Assembly: GCA_017795025.1 (NCBI GenBank) | Contig: CP051243.1 | Coordinates: forward strand, 496,001 to 560,000 | DNA length: 64,000 nt | Direction: 5' to 3' | From: Flavobacteriales bacterium | GTDB lineage: Bacteria > Bacteroidota > Bacteroidia > Flavobacteriales > Schleiferiaceae | In this document: one piece after another, positions 46,721 through 55,494 of the stretch | Layout: every line of letters starts with the position of its first letter | Position numbering within the stretch: the first letter of the stretch is position 1 | Notes under the pieces: model-generated | Told to the model about the DNA's origin: nothing | The model's input: the letters and a program-made list of their open reading frames with translations, nothing else | Database searches by the model: none | Program-made: the position numbers and the translations under genes

Positions 46721-48751
46721 ATGAACACCAATCCCTTATTAAAGGAATTCAATACCGTATTGGGCACGGTCCCCTTCGAAGAGATAAAAACCGAACATTA
46801 TTTACCCGCTTTAAAATCAGCTATTACCGAAGGTTTAGCGGAAGTACAGGCCATCTGCAATCAGCCCGAAGCGCCTAGCTTTAGCAATACCATTTTGGCC
46901 TTGGAGAATAGCGGTCAGCGCGTAAGCACCATTGCCGAGGTTTTCTTTAACCTCAATTCGGCCGAAACCAATGAAGAGATTCAGATGTTGGCCCGCGATT
47001 TTTCACCTTTATTAAGTGAATACCGCAACGACATCATCTTAAACCCCACCTTGTTTGAGCGCGTAAAAAGCGTTTATGCTGCGGCTGATGCACTGGACCT
47101 CGATCAGGAAGATCGAATGCTCCTCGATAAAACCTACCGTTCCTTCGAACGCAACGGTGCCCTTTTAGATAGCGAGGCCCAAAAACGATTGCGTAACCTT
47201 GATCAGCAGTTAGCCCAACTGAGTTTACAGTTTGGCGAAAATGTATTGGCCGAAACCAATCGCTATGAGCTCTTCTTAAACGAAGAGGAAGTGGCCGGTT
47301 TGCCCGATTACGCCAAGGAAGCTGCCGCGGAAGAGGCCAAAGCGAAAGGTCAGGATGGAAAGTACTTTATTGGCCTGCAGGCCCCCAGCTATATTCCCTT
47401 TATGACTTATGCGCAAAATCGAGATTTGCGTAAGAAACTTCTCTTGGCCTACGGCAGTAAGGCCTTTAAGGGTGATGAATACGACAATCAGGAAACCATT
47501 CAAAATATCGTAAAGCTCCGTTACGAAAGAGCCAACTTGTTGGGTTATAAGAGTCATGCCGACTATGTTCTTTCCGAACGAATGGCACGCAGTCCCCAGG
47601 AAGTATGGGATTTCCTCGCCAAATTAGAAGAGGTGGCCCTACCCGCGGCCCAAAAGGAACTCAATGAGCTGGAAGCTTATGCTCAAGCGAAGGATAGCAT
47701 CGACAAACTACAACGTTGGGATTTAAGCTATTATCAGGAACAACTAAAGCAGGAGCGCTACGAGATTGATGATACCAAGTTGAAGCCCTACTTTGAGTTG
47801 AACCGCGTAATTGACGGTGCATTCGCAGTTGCCCAAAAATTATACGGCATCCGCTTTGAAGAGCGCAAAGACATTCAGAAGTACCATCCCGATGTAATTA
47901 CCTACGAAGTGAAGAATGCCGATGGGAGTCACCTCGCGGTATTTTATGCCGATTTCTTCCCTCGGGAAGGCAAACGCAATGGGGCCTGGATGACTTCCTA
48001 TCGCAGTCAGAAAATGACGGAAAAGGGCGACCAGCGACCCCATGTGAGCATTGTCTGCAACTTCACCAAGCCCGGTAAAAGCACGCCTTCGCTTTTAACC
48101 TTTAACGAGGTACTTACCCTCTTCCACGAGTTTGGGCATAGCCTACATGGCATCTTGGCCCAAGGCAAATATGCCAGTTTAAGTGGCACCAATGTGTATT
48201 GGGATTTTGTAGAGTTGCCTTCTCAGATTATGGAGAACTGGTGCTACCAAAAAGAATGCTTGGACCTATTTGCGGATCATTACCAAAACGGAAGTGCCCT
48301 GCCTAGCGAATGGGTCGAAAAGCTCAAAGCCTCGGCGACCTTTATGGAAGGCTATGCCACCGTACGTCAGTTAAGCTTTGCCAAATTGGATATGGCTTGG
48401 CACGATGGCCTACCCAGTCATGATACTGTTTCCGAACAAGAGGAAGCCGTTTTTGCCTCAACCGCCTTGTTCCCCGCTCAGGAAGAAACCAATATGAGCT
48501 GTAGTTTTAGTCATATCTTCCAAGGAGGTTATTCGGCTGGATATTACAGTTATAAATGGGCCGAAGTTTTGGATGCGGATGCTTTTGAACTCTTTTTAGA
48601 GAAAGGTCTTTTTGACCCCGAAACGGCTACCAAATTTAGAGCCTTGTTGGCCGCCGGAGGTTCCGAGCATCCCGCGGTTATTTACAAACGCTTCCGCGGA
48701 AAGGATCCCGATCCGAAGGCATTACTGCGCCGAGCAGGTTTATTAGGTTAA
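46721..48751 (+). CDS. M3-family metallopeptidase (peptidyl-dipeptidase Dcp-like)
   Basis: 676 residues, the usual length for Dcp/oligopeptidase A. The zinc site is LFHEFGHSLHG (near residue 470), with the third ligand Glu downstream. The C-terminal QGGYSAGYYSYKWAEVLDAD block that shapes the substrate site is intact. No signal peptide is present, so it is cytoplasmic and degrades oligopeptides. rsmA begins one base after its stop. Confidence 0.94.
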   Translation: MNTNPLLKEFNTVLGTVPFEEIKTEHYLPALKSAITEGLAEVQAICNQPEAPSFSNTILALENSGQRVSTIAEVFFNLNSAETNEEIQMLARDFSPLLSEYRNDIILNPTLFERVKSVYAAADALDLDQEDRMLLDKTYRSFERNGALLDSEAQKRLRNLDQQLAQLSLQFGENVLAETNRYELFLNEEEVAGLPDYAKEAAAEEAKAKGQDGKYFIGLQAPSYIPFMTYAQNRDLRKKLLLAYGSKAFKGDEYDNQETIQNIVKLRYERANLLGYKSHADYVLSERMARSPQEVWDFLAKLEEVALPAAQKELNELEAYAQAKDSIDKLQRWDLSYYQEQLKQERYEIDDTKLKPYFELNRVIDGAFAVAQKLYGIRFEERKDIQKYHPDVITYEVKNADGSHLAVFYADFFPREGKRNGAWMTSYRSQKMTEKGDQRPHVSIVCNFTKPGKSTPSLLTFNEVLTLFHEFGHSLHGILAQGKYASLSGTNVYWDFVELPSQIMENWCYQKECLDLFADHYQNGSALPSEWVEKLKASATFMEGYATVRQLSFAKLDMAWHDGLPSHDTVSEQEEAVFASTALFPAQEETNMSCSFSHIFQGGYSAGYYSYKWAEVLDADAFELFLEKGLFDPETATKFRALLAAGGSEHPAVIYKRFRGKDPDPKALLRRAGLLG

Positions 48752-48752
48752 A

Positions 48753-49514
48753 ATGGTAAGGGCAAAAAAACATCTTGGTCAACACTTTTTAAAGAACCCC
48801 GACACGGCGGCACGCATCGCGGAGCACCTCAGTGGCGAAGGTTATCAAAAGGTATTGGAAATCGGTCCCGGTATGGGGGTCCTTACCCAGCATCTGCTGC
48901 AAAGCGAAAAGGAGGTATTTGTAGTGGAGATTGATACCGAATCGGTGCTTTACCTCGAAGAACATTATCCAAAGCTCGACCAGCACATTATTCCCGGCGA
49001 TTTCCTCCAGCTCGATTTACGTGCTTTAATGGGGGAGCCTTTTGCCCTCACCGGCAATTACCCCTATAATATTAGCAGTCAGATCATTTTTAAGATGCTG
49101 GAGTATCCCGATTTAATTCCTGAAATGACGGGGATGTTTCAAAAGGAAGTAGCCGATCGGCTTACCGCCGAACCGGGCTCCAAAACCTATGGCATCTTAT
49201 CGGTACTTTCGGCCGTGTTTTACGATCGCGAATATCTCTTTACGGTAGAGCCCGAAGAGTTTAGTCCGCCTCCCAAGGTGCGCTCCGGCGTGATTCGCTT
49301 TAAACGCAAGGACAATTGGCAACCAGAAGTGCCCATTCGGGTTTTAAGTAAAATTGTGAAAGCCGCTTTTAATCAGCGACGCAAAACCCTGCGTAATGCT
49401 TTGAAACCTTTAAATTTACCCCTCGAGTCCATCGAGCCGGAAATCCTGCAAAAGCGGGCCGAACAGCTATCTTGGCAAGAGTTTGTTGACCTTAGTAAAA
49501 AGCTATCCGCATGA
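48753..49514 (+). CDS. rsmA: 16S rRNA dimethyladenosine transferase
   Basis: 253 residues with the KsgA/RsmA pattern: KKHLGQHFLKNP at the N-terminus, the SAM site VLEIGPGMGVLTQHLL (near residue 35), and the catalytic NYPYNISSQIIFK motif (NLPY type, near residue 100). The C-terminal helical domain has VKAAFNQRRKTLRNALK. It dimethylates A1518 and A1519 of 16S rRNA. It overlaps mgtE by four bases (ATGA). Confidence 0.97.
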   Translation: MVRAKKHLGQHFLKNPDTAARIAEHLSGEGYQKVLEIGPGMGVLTQHLLQSEKEVFVVEIDTESVLYLEEHYPKLDQHIIPGDFLQLDLRALMGEPFALTGNYPYNISSQIIFKMLEYPDLIPEMTGMFQKEVADRLTAEPGSKTYGILSVLSAVFYDREYLFTVEPEEFSPPPKVRSGVIRFKRKDNWQPEVPIRVLSKIVKAAFNQRRKTLRNALKPLNLPLESIEPEILQKRAEQLSWQEFVDLSKKLSA

Positions 49515-50866
49515 GCGTAGACCTTAGCAAAGACTTCCTGGAGCAATTGGAAATTGATTTAGCCCAAAGGCAGTTTACCGCCTATGAGGAGTTATTGCAT
49601 GAAGGTCATCCCGCCGATTTAGCGGAAATCATGGAGCGCCTCGACTTTGATTTAGCCTTGGTGCTTTACGAGCAGCTTGACGATGAGGTAGGGGCAGAGG
49701 TTTTAATGGAGCTCGACGAGGAGATGCGCTCCAAAATTTTGGTCGACTATAGCGGTCAGGAAATTGCTACCGAGCTTATTGATAACCTCGATTCGGATGA
49801 TGCTGCCGACTTGATTAATGAGCTCGACGAAACGCAACGTCGGGAGGTACTCGAAAATATTGAAGATCAGAAGCAGGCGATGGACATTGCCCGCCTCTTG
49901 ATTTATCCGGAAGGCACCGCAGGCTCCCTCATGGGGACCGAAATGATTAAGGTGAAGGACCATTGGAAAGTTTTGGAATGCGTGCGGGAAATGCGCAAGC
50001 AGGCCGAGGAAATAGAAACGGTTCACGCAATCTACGTAGTAAATGAGGCCAATAAACTATTGGGTACCCTCAGTTTAAAGAAGTTACTTACCACCTCTAC
50101 CCGCACCCCCATTAGTGAGGTGTACTCCCAAAAAGTGGAGTTTGTAGAGGTAAGCACCGAAGCCGAGGAAGTTGCCAATGTGATGCAGAAATACGATTTG
50201 GTCGTTATGCCGGTCGTGGATCCCATCGGTCATTTAGTAGGGCGCATTACGATTGACGATGTAATCGACTTTATTCGCGATGAGGCCAAGGAAGATTATA
50301 ACCTGGCCAGTGGTCTTACCGAGGAGGTGGAGGCCCATGATTCGATTTTATCCATCACCCGGGCACGCTTGCCCTGGCTCTTAATTGGGCTTTTCGGCGG
50401 ATTATTAGCGGCATCGGTGATTGGTCGCTACGATACCGATATTGGCGCCATTCCCCAATTGGCCTTTTTTATTCCGCTGATTGCCGCGATGGGCGGAAAT
50501 GTAGGGGTGCAGTCCTCCGCGATTATTGTGCAGGGTTTGGCGAGTCAGGCCCTAGCCGAAAATACCACCATTAATCGCCTGGTTAAAGAATTGGGAGTGG
50601 CCCTGGTTAACGGTGCCATTCTTAGCGTTTTAATTGTTGGGGCCAGCCTCTTTTTAGGATATGGCATGCCCTTGGCCTTAACGGTTAGTGTTTCGCTTTT
50701 CGCCGTAATTGTAGTGGCCGCCTTAATTGGCACCTTTGTGCCCTTAGTTTTAGATAAGTATAAAATTGACCCCGCCTTAGCCACCGGGCCCTTTATCACC
50801 ACCTTAAATGATATTCTAGGGCTTTTCTTATATTTTCAAATCGGACGATTGATCTTAGGAATATGA
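49511..50866 (+). CDS. mgtE: Magnesium transporter MgtE
   Basis: 451 residues with the three MgtE parts. The N-domain has HPADLAEIMERLDF and LDSDDAADLINEL. Paired CBS domains occupy about 130-255 (LIYPEGTAGSLMGTEM, DDVIDFIRDEAKED). Five C-terminal membrane helices include the family pore block PLIAAMGGNVGVQSSAI. It is a gated Mg2+ channel of the inner membrane. It overlaps both neighbours by four bases. Confidence 0.96.
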   Translation: MSVDLSKDFLEQLEIDLAQRQFTAYEELLHEGHPADLAEIMERLDFDLALVLYEQLDDEVGAEVLMELDEEMRSKILVDYSGQEIATELIDNLDSDDAADLINELDETQRREVLENIEDQKQAMDIARLLIYPEGTAGSLMGTEMIKVKDHWKVLECVREMRKQAEEIETVHAIYVVNEANKLLGTLSLKKLLTTSTRTPISEVYSQKVEFVEVSTEAEEVANVMQKYDLVVMPVVDPIGHLVGRITIDDVIDFIRDEAKEDYNLASGLTEEVEAHDSILSITRARLPWLLIGLFGGLLAASVIGRYDTDIGAIPQLAFFIPLIAAMGGNVGVQSSAIIVQGLASQALAENTTINRLVKELGVALVNGAILSVLIVGASLFLGYGMPLALTVSVSLFAVIVVAALIGTFVPLVLDKYKIDPALATGPFITTLNDILGLFLYFQIGRLILGI

Positions 50867-51618
50867 AGTTACGCTTAATATTAACCCTGTGGCTTACGGG
50901 CGCTGCGCTATTGGCTCAGGAAGAAGAAAAACCCGCTTTTAGTAGTGATCGACCCGGACAAAGTTTTTCGTCGGTCATTCTCCCCCAAGGTTCCGTGCTT
51001 TGGCAGCAAGGTTTTGAATGGACCGATTTTTACATTGGTGGAGGAGAGGAGCTCATCTTCGTAACGCAGCGAAACCTGGCCTCCCAAACTGGGGTGCGTG
51101 TAGGATTGGGCTATAATATAGAAGCGGGCTTGGCCTATAATCTCGAGGGCATTAACAACCCTACTTTTAACGATGAGTATGTATGGACGGGTAGCAATCC
51201 GGCCCTGATGCTACGCTATCAATTACCCAGTGGCCAAGATTATTTCACCTGGGCTTTTATTGTTCAAAGTTCCTTCGATAACCTCGATTACCGCCTTTCG
51301 GCCAGCTTACAAGATGGACCTTGGTCGGTAGGAGGAAACCTCGGTTTTGCGCATGATGAGGTTGAGTCCTTTAAGGCACAATGGACCGTTATTTTAGGCT
51401 ATTCTAAGGAATGGTATTCCGCTTTCGCAGAAGTATATGGCTTGAGTCTTAGTTCCGCTAATCGCGATTTCCTGGCTTTTGATGCCGGTTTCGCTTTTCT
51501 AATCAATCCCGATTTTCAATGGGAAATTTATGCTGGCAATCGACTATCGGTAGGACCGGCGGTAGGACTAAATAAAAACTACTTCTTAAACACCGGATTT
51601 ACCTGGCGCTTACGATGA
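50863..51618 (+). CDS. Outer-membrane transporter-like protein
   Basis: 251 residues with a signal peptide (ends LLAQ). The mature start FSSDRPGQSFSSVILPQGS is typical of the Bacteroidota proteins called transporter (the MetA/phenol-degradation-like outer-membrane group), and the rest shows alternating beta strands ending in an aromatic/basic FTWRLR tail. Substrate unknown. ATGA overlaps on both sides suggest coupled expression with mgtE. Confidence 0.78.
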   Translation: MKLRLILTLWLTGAALLAQEEEKPAFSSDRPGQSFSSVILPQGSVLWQQGFEWTDFYIGGGEELIFVTQRNLASQTGVRVGLGYNIEAGLAYNLEGINNPTFNDEYVWTGSNPALMLRYQLPSGQDYFTWAFIVQSSFDNLDYRLSASLQDGPWSVGGNLGFAHDEVESFKAQWTVILGYSKEWYSAFAEVYGLSLSSANRDFLAFDAGFAFLINPDFQWEIYAGNRLSVGPAVGLNKNYFLNTGFTWRLR

Positions 51619-52550
51619 AAAAGGTATTGATCATCGACCGGGTGCATCCCTTGTTTGCCGAGCGCTTAAGCGCGATGGACTTTAGCGTTATTGAGGAATA
51701 TGAAGCTTCCGCTGCCGAAATTAACTGGGCCGACTATGTAGGATTAATCCTTCGCAGCCGGATGCCCATTAATGAGGCCATTTTAAGTCAAGCTCAAAAT
51801 TTAAAGTTCATTGCTCGGGTAGGCGCGGGATTAGAGAATATCGACTTGGCGGCCGCCGAAAAGCAAGCGGTGGCGGTTTTAGCCGCTCCCGAGGGGAATC
51901 GCAATGCGGTAGGCGAGCAAGCCTTAGGCATGTTACTCAGTCTGTTTAACCGCCTAATTACGGCCGATCAGGAAGTGCGTAAAGGCATGTGGCTGCGCGA
52001 AGAAAACCGCGGTTTGGAGCTGGCCGGAAAAACCGTCGGGATTATTGGCTATGGAAATATGGGTTCGGCCTTTGCGGCCAAACTCCGGGGCATGGACTGT
52101 AGGGTAGTGGCCTACGATAAGTATAAGATGGGATATGGCTCCTCGCAGGTGGAGGAGCTCAGCTTAGAGGAGCTGCAGGCCGAAGCCGATATCATCAGTT
52201 TACATCTGCCTCAAAATGAAGAAACCCTTTATTATGTGGATCAGGACTTTATCGCCTCCTGCGCCAAGGACTTTTTTCTAATCAATACCGCTCGGGGGAA
52301 ATTGGTGCGAACGGTTGCCTTAAAGGAAGCCCTGGAATCCGGGAAAATTCGCGGGGCTTGTCTCGATGTACTTGAATTTGAAAAAAGCAGTTTCGAAAAC
52401 TTGTATTCCGCTGGTAGTCCGGCCGAATTAGAATATTTACTGCAGAGCGATAAGGTGGTACTTAGTCCGCATATCGCTGGCTGGACGCACGAAAGTAAGC
52501 GCAAGATGGCCGAAGTACTCCTGCAAAAAATAGAAAAGCTCAACTTATGA
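51615..52550 (+). CDS. D-2-hydroxyacid dehydrogenase (phosphoglycerate dehydrogenase-like)
   Basis: 311 residues. The substrate-domain motif RVGAGLENIDL is near residue 74, and the NAD-binding motif VGIIGYGNMGSAFAAKL is near residue 139. The catalytic Arg and Glu region (NTARGKLV, then an acidic CLDVLEFE) and the catalytic His in LSPHIAGWT near the end are all intact. It lacks the ACT domain of classical SerA, so serine synthesis is possible but not proven. Confidence 0.88.
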   Translation: MKKVLIIDRVHPLFAERLSAMDFSVIEEYEASAAEINWADYVGLILRSRMPINEAILSQAQNLKFIARVGAGLENIDLAAAEKQAVAVLAAPEGNRNAVGEQALGMLLSLFNRLITADQEVRKGMWLREENRGLELAGKTVGIIGYGNMGSAFAAKLRGMDCRVVAYDKYKMGYGSSQVEELSLEELQAEADIISLHLPQNEETLYYVDQDFIASCAKDFFLINTARGKLVRTVALKEALESGKIRGACLDVLEFEKSSFENLYSAGSPAELEYLLQSDKVVLSPHIAGWTHESKRKMAEVLLQKIEKLNL

Positions 52551-52834
52551 TTACACGCACTTGGGAAGGCAGTGGAGAAGGTCGTTTTGAATACCGCAAA
52601 GAGGAAGGCGCTGCGGTGACCGCCTTTATGGATATTCTCCAAACCGATAGCAATATGCTGGTTATCAAACACACCGAGGTAGACCCCAGCTTGGGCGGAC
52701 AAGGAATAGGTAAGCAGTTAGTGAATGCCGCCGCTACTTATGCTCAAGAAAAGGCTTTAAAGATATTACCGGTTTGTCCCTTTGCTAAGAACATCATGTT
52801 CCGGGACTTAGAGAAGTATAAGGGGATCATGTAG
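52547..52834 (+). CDS. Small GNAT-like acetyltransferase (YjdJ type)
   Basis: 95 residues with the minimal acetyl-CoA fold: IKHTEVDPSLGGQGIGKQLV (about residues 45-64) is the pyrophosphate-binding loop, followed by a LKILPVCPFAKN segment with the family cysteine. This short type has no known substrate. It ends the chain of overlapping genes from rsmA. Confidence 0.88.
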   Translation: MITRTWEGSGEGRFEYRKEEGAAVTAFMDILQTDSNMLVIKHTEVDPSLGGQGIGKQLVNAAATYAQEKALKILPVCPFAKNIMFRDLEKYKGIM

Positions 52835-52869
52835 TTTTTTAGGATAGAATGTTCAGTTAATCTGAACTT

Positions 52870-53388
52870 CTAATCTAGAAAATAGCGGTAAACCTTTTCT
52901 TCTCCAAGGAACTTTGAATAAAATCTAGGTCTATAGGTAGAGATTATAGAAGTGCCATTTTCATAAAGCAGCTTATATAGTTTTAAGTCATTGGCTTTCA
53001 TGTAATCTCTTAGAATCAGGGATTCCCCTCTGATTTCCTTTTTTTCAACTAAAACAAAGACAGGCATTCCTCGAACTTCAAATTGTTTGTACACGCCATT
53101 CACGGTGTCCTTGATGTAGAAGGGAAGGTGATGAGCTAAGTAGTATTTTTCAATCGGATATAGCGTAATCCCTATTTTCCCCTCTTTCTCCAAAGTCCAA
53201 TAACATAGGATGAGTCCATTGTTCTTTATTATTATAGAATCTTGCGGCGAGGCAATTTCACTTTCTATAAGCCCCTTTGACTCTCTTAGCAACTCGCTTT
53301 CGTTCTTTTCAATAATGAACTCTTTTTTGTTGCTACCGTGAAAAAGGAACACATTAATCAACAAACTGCTTAATAATGAAAAAGTCAT
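52870..53388 (-). CDS. Hypothetical protein with N-terminal hydrophobic segment
   Basis: 172 residues. Residues 1-16 are hydrophobic and could be a signal or anchor. The rest is mixed alpha/beta with many charged residues. No family was recognised. A repeat-rich gap of about 210 bases separates it from the next gene. Confidence 0.55.
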   Translation of the reverse strand: MTFSLLSSLLINVFLFHGSNKKEFIIEKNESELLRESKGLIESEIASPQDSIIIKNNGLILCYWTLEKEGKIGITLYPIEKYYLAHHLPFYIKDTVNGVYKQFEVRGMPVFVLVEKKEIRGESLILRDYMKANDLKLYKLLYENGTSIISTYRPRFYSKFLGEEKVYRYFLD

Positions 53389-53526
53389 ATTCTAGATTCT
53401 AATCAACACTAATCCACGAAGGAATAATCCATAGCAGCTCTCTGCCTTCTCCTTTTTCGAGTATTCAAGAGCCAGCTAAACTCTGCGAAACTCTTTAACC
53501 TCTTTTAACTCTGCGTTAAAGCAAAC

Positions 53527-53612
53527 CCATTCCACCAATCCACGAATCCACCAATCTACCAATCCACGAATCCACCAATCACCAATCACCAATCCCCCAA
53601 TCACGAATCCCC
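53527..53612 (-). repeat. CCAATCCACC-type repeat reaching into a gene 3' end
   Basis: A run of CCACCAATC, CCACGAATC and CCCCCAATC units ending in the stop region of the DUF2007 gene, whose last codons (GDS) fall in the array. No composite repeat modules are attached. The rest of 53389-53526 holds no gene that I can see. Confidence 0.65.
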
Positions 53613-54056
53613 CATCTTAAAATCCCTCCCACAATCAAAGCAATGCGATTTTTTACTCGACCAAATAAAGGGAAAACCCAATAGGAGAATGCCTATGGCC
53701 ATGGCTTGTTGGGAGCGCTTGGGTTGCGCTATTTCGGTCGATTGGCAATAGGGGCATTGCGGTTTTTCGGTATCCTCGTTTTTGGACGCTGGAGTATCAT
53801 TAGCATCAACCTTAGCTTTTTGGCGGGCTTCTGGCGTAAAGCCTCCTTCATCCAGCAAGCGGTAAGCGGCCTCGGCATCCGATTCTCTTACCTGAAGCTT
53901 TACCCCACCTACGGCATTACTAAGGAGGTCATACGTTTGAACGGTAAACTCATCTTTTAGGTAGCAAGGCATGTCCTCCGATTCCAAATAGGTTTTGGCA
54001 ATTTGGGCTTCATGGGCATAGGTAAAGGTGAGTATGGTAATAAGCGAGTCCGACAT
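53601..54056 (-). CDS. DUF2007-like protein with zinc ribbon
   Basis: 151 residues. The N-terminal 70 residues (THEAQ-like YAHEAQIAKTYLESEDMPCYL and GGVKLQVRESDAEAAYRLLDE) are a DUF2007 signal-transducing-type domain. The C-terminus has CPYC and CFDC pairs of a zinc ribbon on either side of a short hydrophobic segment. Function is unknown. The next gene is three bases away. Confidence 0.75.
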   Translation of the reverse strand: MSDSLITILTFTYAHEAQIAKTYLESEDMPCYLKDEFTVQTYDLLSNAVGGVKLQVRESDAEAAYRLLDEGGFTPEARQKAKVDANDTPASKNEDTEKPQCPYCQSTEIAQPKRSQQAMAIGILLLGFPFIWSSKKSHCFDCGRDFKMGDS

Positions 54057-54059
54057 ATT

Positions 54060-54689
54060 TTAAGCAATGCGTTCCGGGTTCTCTTGCCCTTCGGCATACA
54101 GTTTATTCACCTTTGGTTGCAGGAACCACACGCCAATTGGGAAAAACCAAATAAGGAAGAATTCCCCAATAAAGTCGGAGGTTCGCAAGTGCATTTTTGT
54201 TTCAGCACTGCGAATAACTTTCGCGGTGAAGTAATAGGTATGGAGTATGCAGAAAATGGAGAATAAATGTAAAAGGACTACGAGGATAGCACCGACCACA
54301 ATCAGCCCCGTGGCGAATTGTGGCGGGTTTTCGAACCCACGGCTGGCATTAAGGCCAATCATTAAACCCACACTAATCAGAAAAATGTAGATCAATGGGA
54401 CCCAAAAGAAAACTTTGAAACGACCGAGCTTCAAATCCACTTCGCTAGGCACCAATGCTTTTAAGCCGTTTACCACCGACCAATACCAAGCAAATAAAGT
54501 TAGGGTAAAGCTTAGGATAACAATGGGCATTAAGGTGAAAATGTCGGCAAAAAACACGGGTTGAGGAACGCCACCAGCCTGTGCCATCTCAAACATATTG
54601 GAAATCATATAAACATAGAAGGCTATAACCGGTCCAAAAGTTAAAAGGAACAGTTGCCAGTGCTTCGCTTTAAGGAAAAAGGAAATCAT
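54060..54689 (-). CDS. Four-helix membrane protein of unknown function
   Basis: 209 residues with about four membrane helices (near 13-30, 50-72, 93-112 and 125-150) and a basic C-terminal segment (FLQPKVNKLYAEG). The pattern resembles DUF4328-type proteins, but I would not assign it. It lies between the Bax-inhibitor gene and the DUF2007 gene with tiny gaps, so the three form an operon. Confidence 0.65.
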   Translation of the reverse strand: MISFFLKAKHWQLFLLTFGPVIAFYVYMISNMFEMAQAGGVPQPVFFADIFTLMPIVILSFTLTLFAWYWSVVNGLKALVPSEVDLKLGRFKVFFWVPLIYIFLISVGLMIGLNASRGFENPPQFATGLIVVGAILVVLLHLFSIFCILHTYYFTAKVIRSAETKMHLRTSDFIGEFFLIWFFPIGVWFLQPKVNKLYAEGQENPERIA

Positions 54690-54698
54690 AGAAAATCT

Positions 54699-55448
54699 TT
54701 AATCGCGCAACTTAGAGAGCAGACGCAAGATTTCGATGTATAACCAAATAAGGGTAACCATTAAGCCAAAAGCTCCGTACCATTCCATGTACTTAGGTAC
54801 TTTATTCTCGGCGGCCTCCTCAATAAAATCGAAGTCCATCACTAAGTTTAAAGAAGCAATTGCCACCACTACTAGGGAGAAAATAATGCCAATCGTTCCC
54901 CCTTCATGAATCATCGGAATTTGAAAATCGAAAAAGCTCCCTACAAAGGAAACCAGGTAAACCAGGGCAATGCCCATGGTCGCTGAGGCCACCATTAATT
55001 TGAAGTTTTCGGTCACCTTAATAAGGCCCGCTCGATAAATGAACAGCAAGCCGAAGAGAATTCCCATGGTTAAAAGTATGGCTTGCAATACGATACCGGG
55101 AAAACGCAATTCCATTAAAACCGATAAGCCTCCTAAGGCTAAGCCTTCCAATACGGCATAAACCGGCGCTAGGTAGGGAGCCGTTTTTTTCTTGAAAATG
55201 ATCACTAAAGCCAAAACAAAACCACCAAGAAAACCACCACCCATAAAGAGTTCAATTCCTCGGAGCACTTCGGCATCAATGTATTGATACCAAACGAAGA
55301 GCGCTGCGGCAAATACCAGCACGCCCATTAAGGCCGTTTTTGCTACCGTCCCTTGGATGGTCATGGTTTGGTTAAGGTCGATTAAACTACTATCCGACTC
55401 AAAAGATTCGGTCTTTAGGGCGGGATTACTAGAGCGATAAAATGCCAT
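54699..55448 (-). CDS. Bax inhibitor-1/YccA family membrane protein
   Basis: 249 residues with seven membrane helices after a short soluble N-terminus (SSNPALKTESF). It shows the Bacteroidota BI-1-like pattern LNLVMDFDFIEEAAENKVPK and the ending EWYGAFGLMVTLIWLYIEIL. The family regulates membrane stress and calcium leak in eukaryotes. Its bacterial role is not established. It is the first gene of the minus-strand operon. Confidence 0.92.
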   Translation of the reverse strand: MAFYRSSNPALKTESFESDSSLIDLNQTMTIQGTVAKTALMGVLVFAAALFVWYQYIDAEVLRGIELFMGGGFLGGFVLALVIIFKKKTAPYLAPVYAVLEGLALGGLSVLMELRFPGIVLQAILLTMGILFGLLFIYRAGLIKVTENFKLMVASATMGIALVYLVSFVGSFFDFQIPMIHEGGTIGIIFSLVVVAIASLNLVMDFDFIEEAAENKVPKYMEWYGAFGLMVTLIWLYIEILRLLSKLRD

Positions 55449-55494
55449 AAGGTTTATTTAGATTTTGGAGGCGTGAAGATAGTGATTAGGGGGG

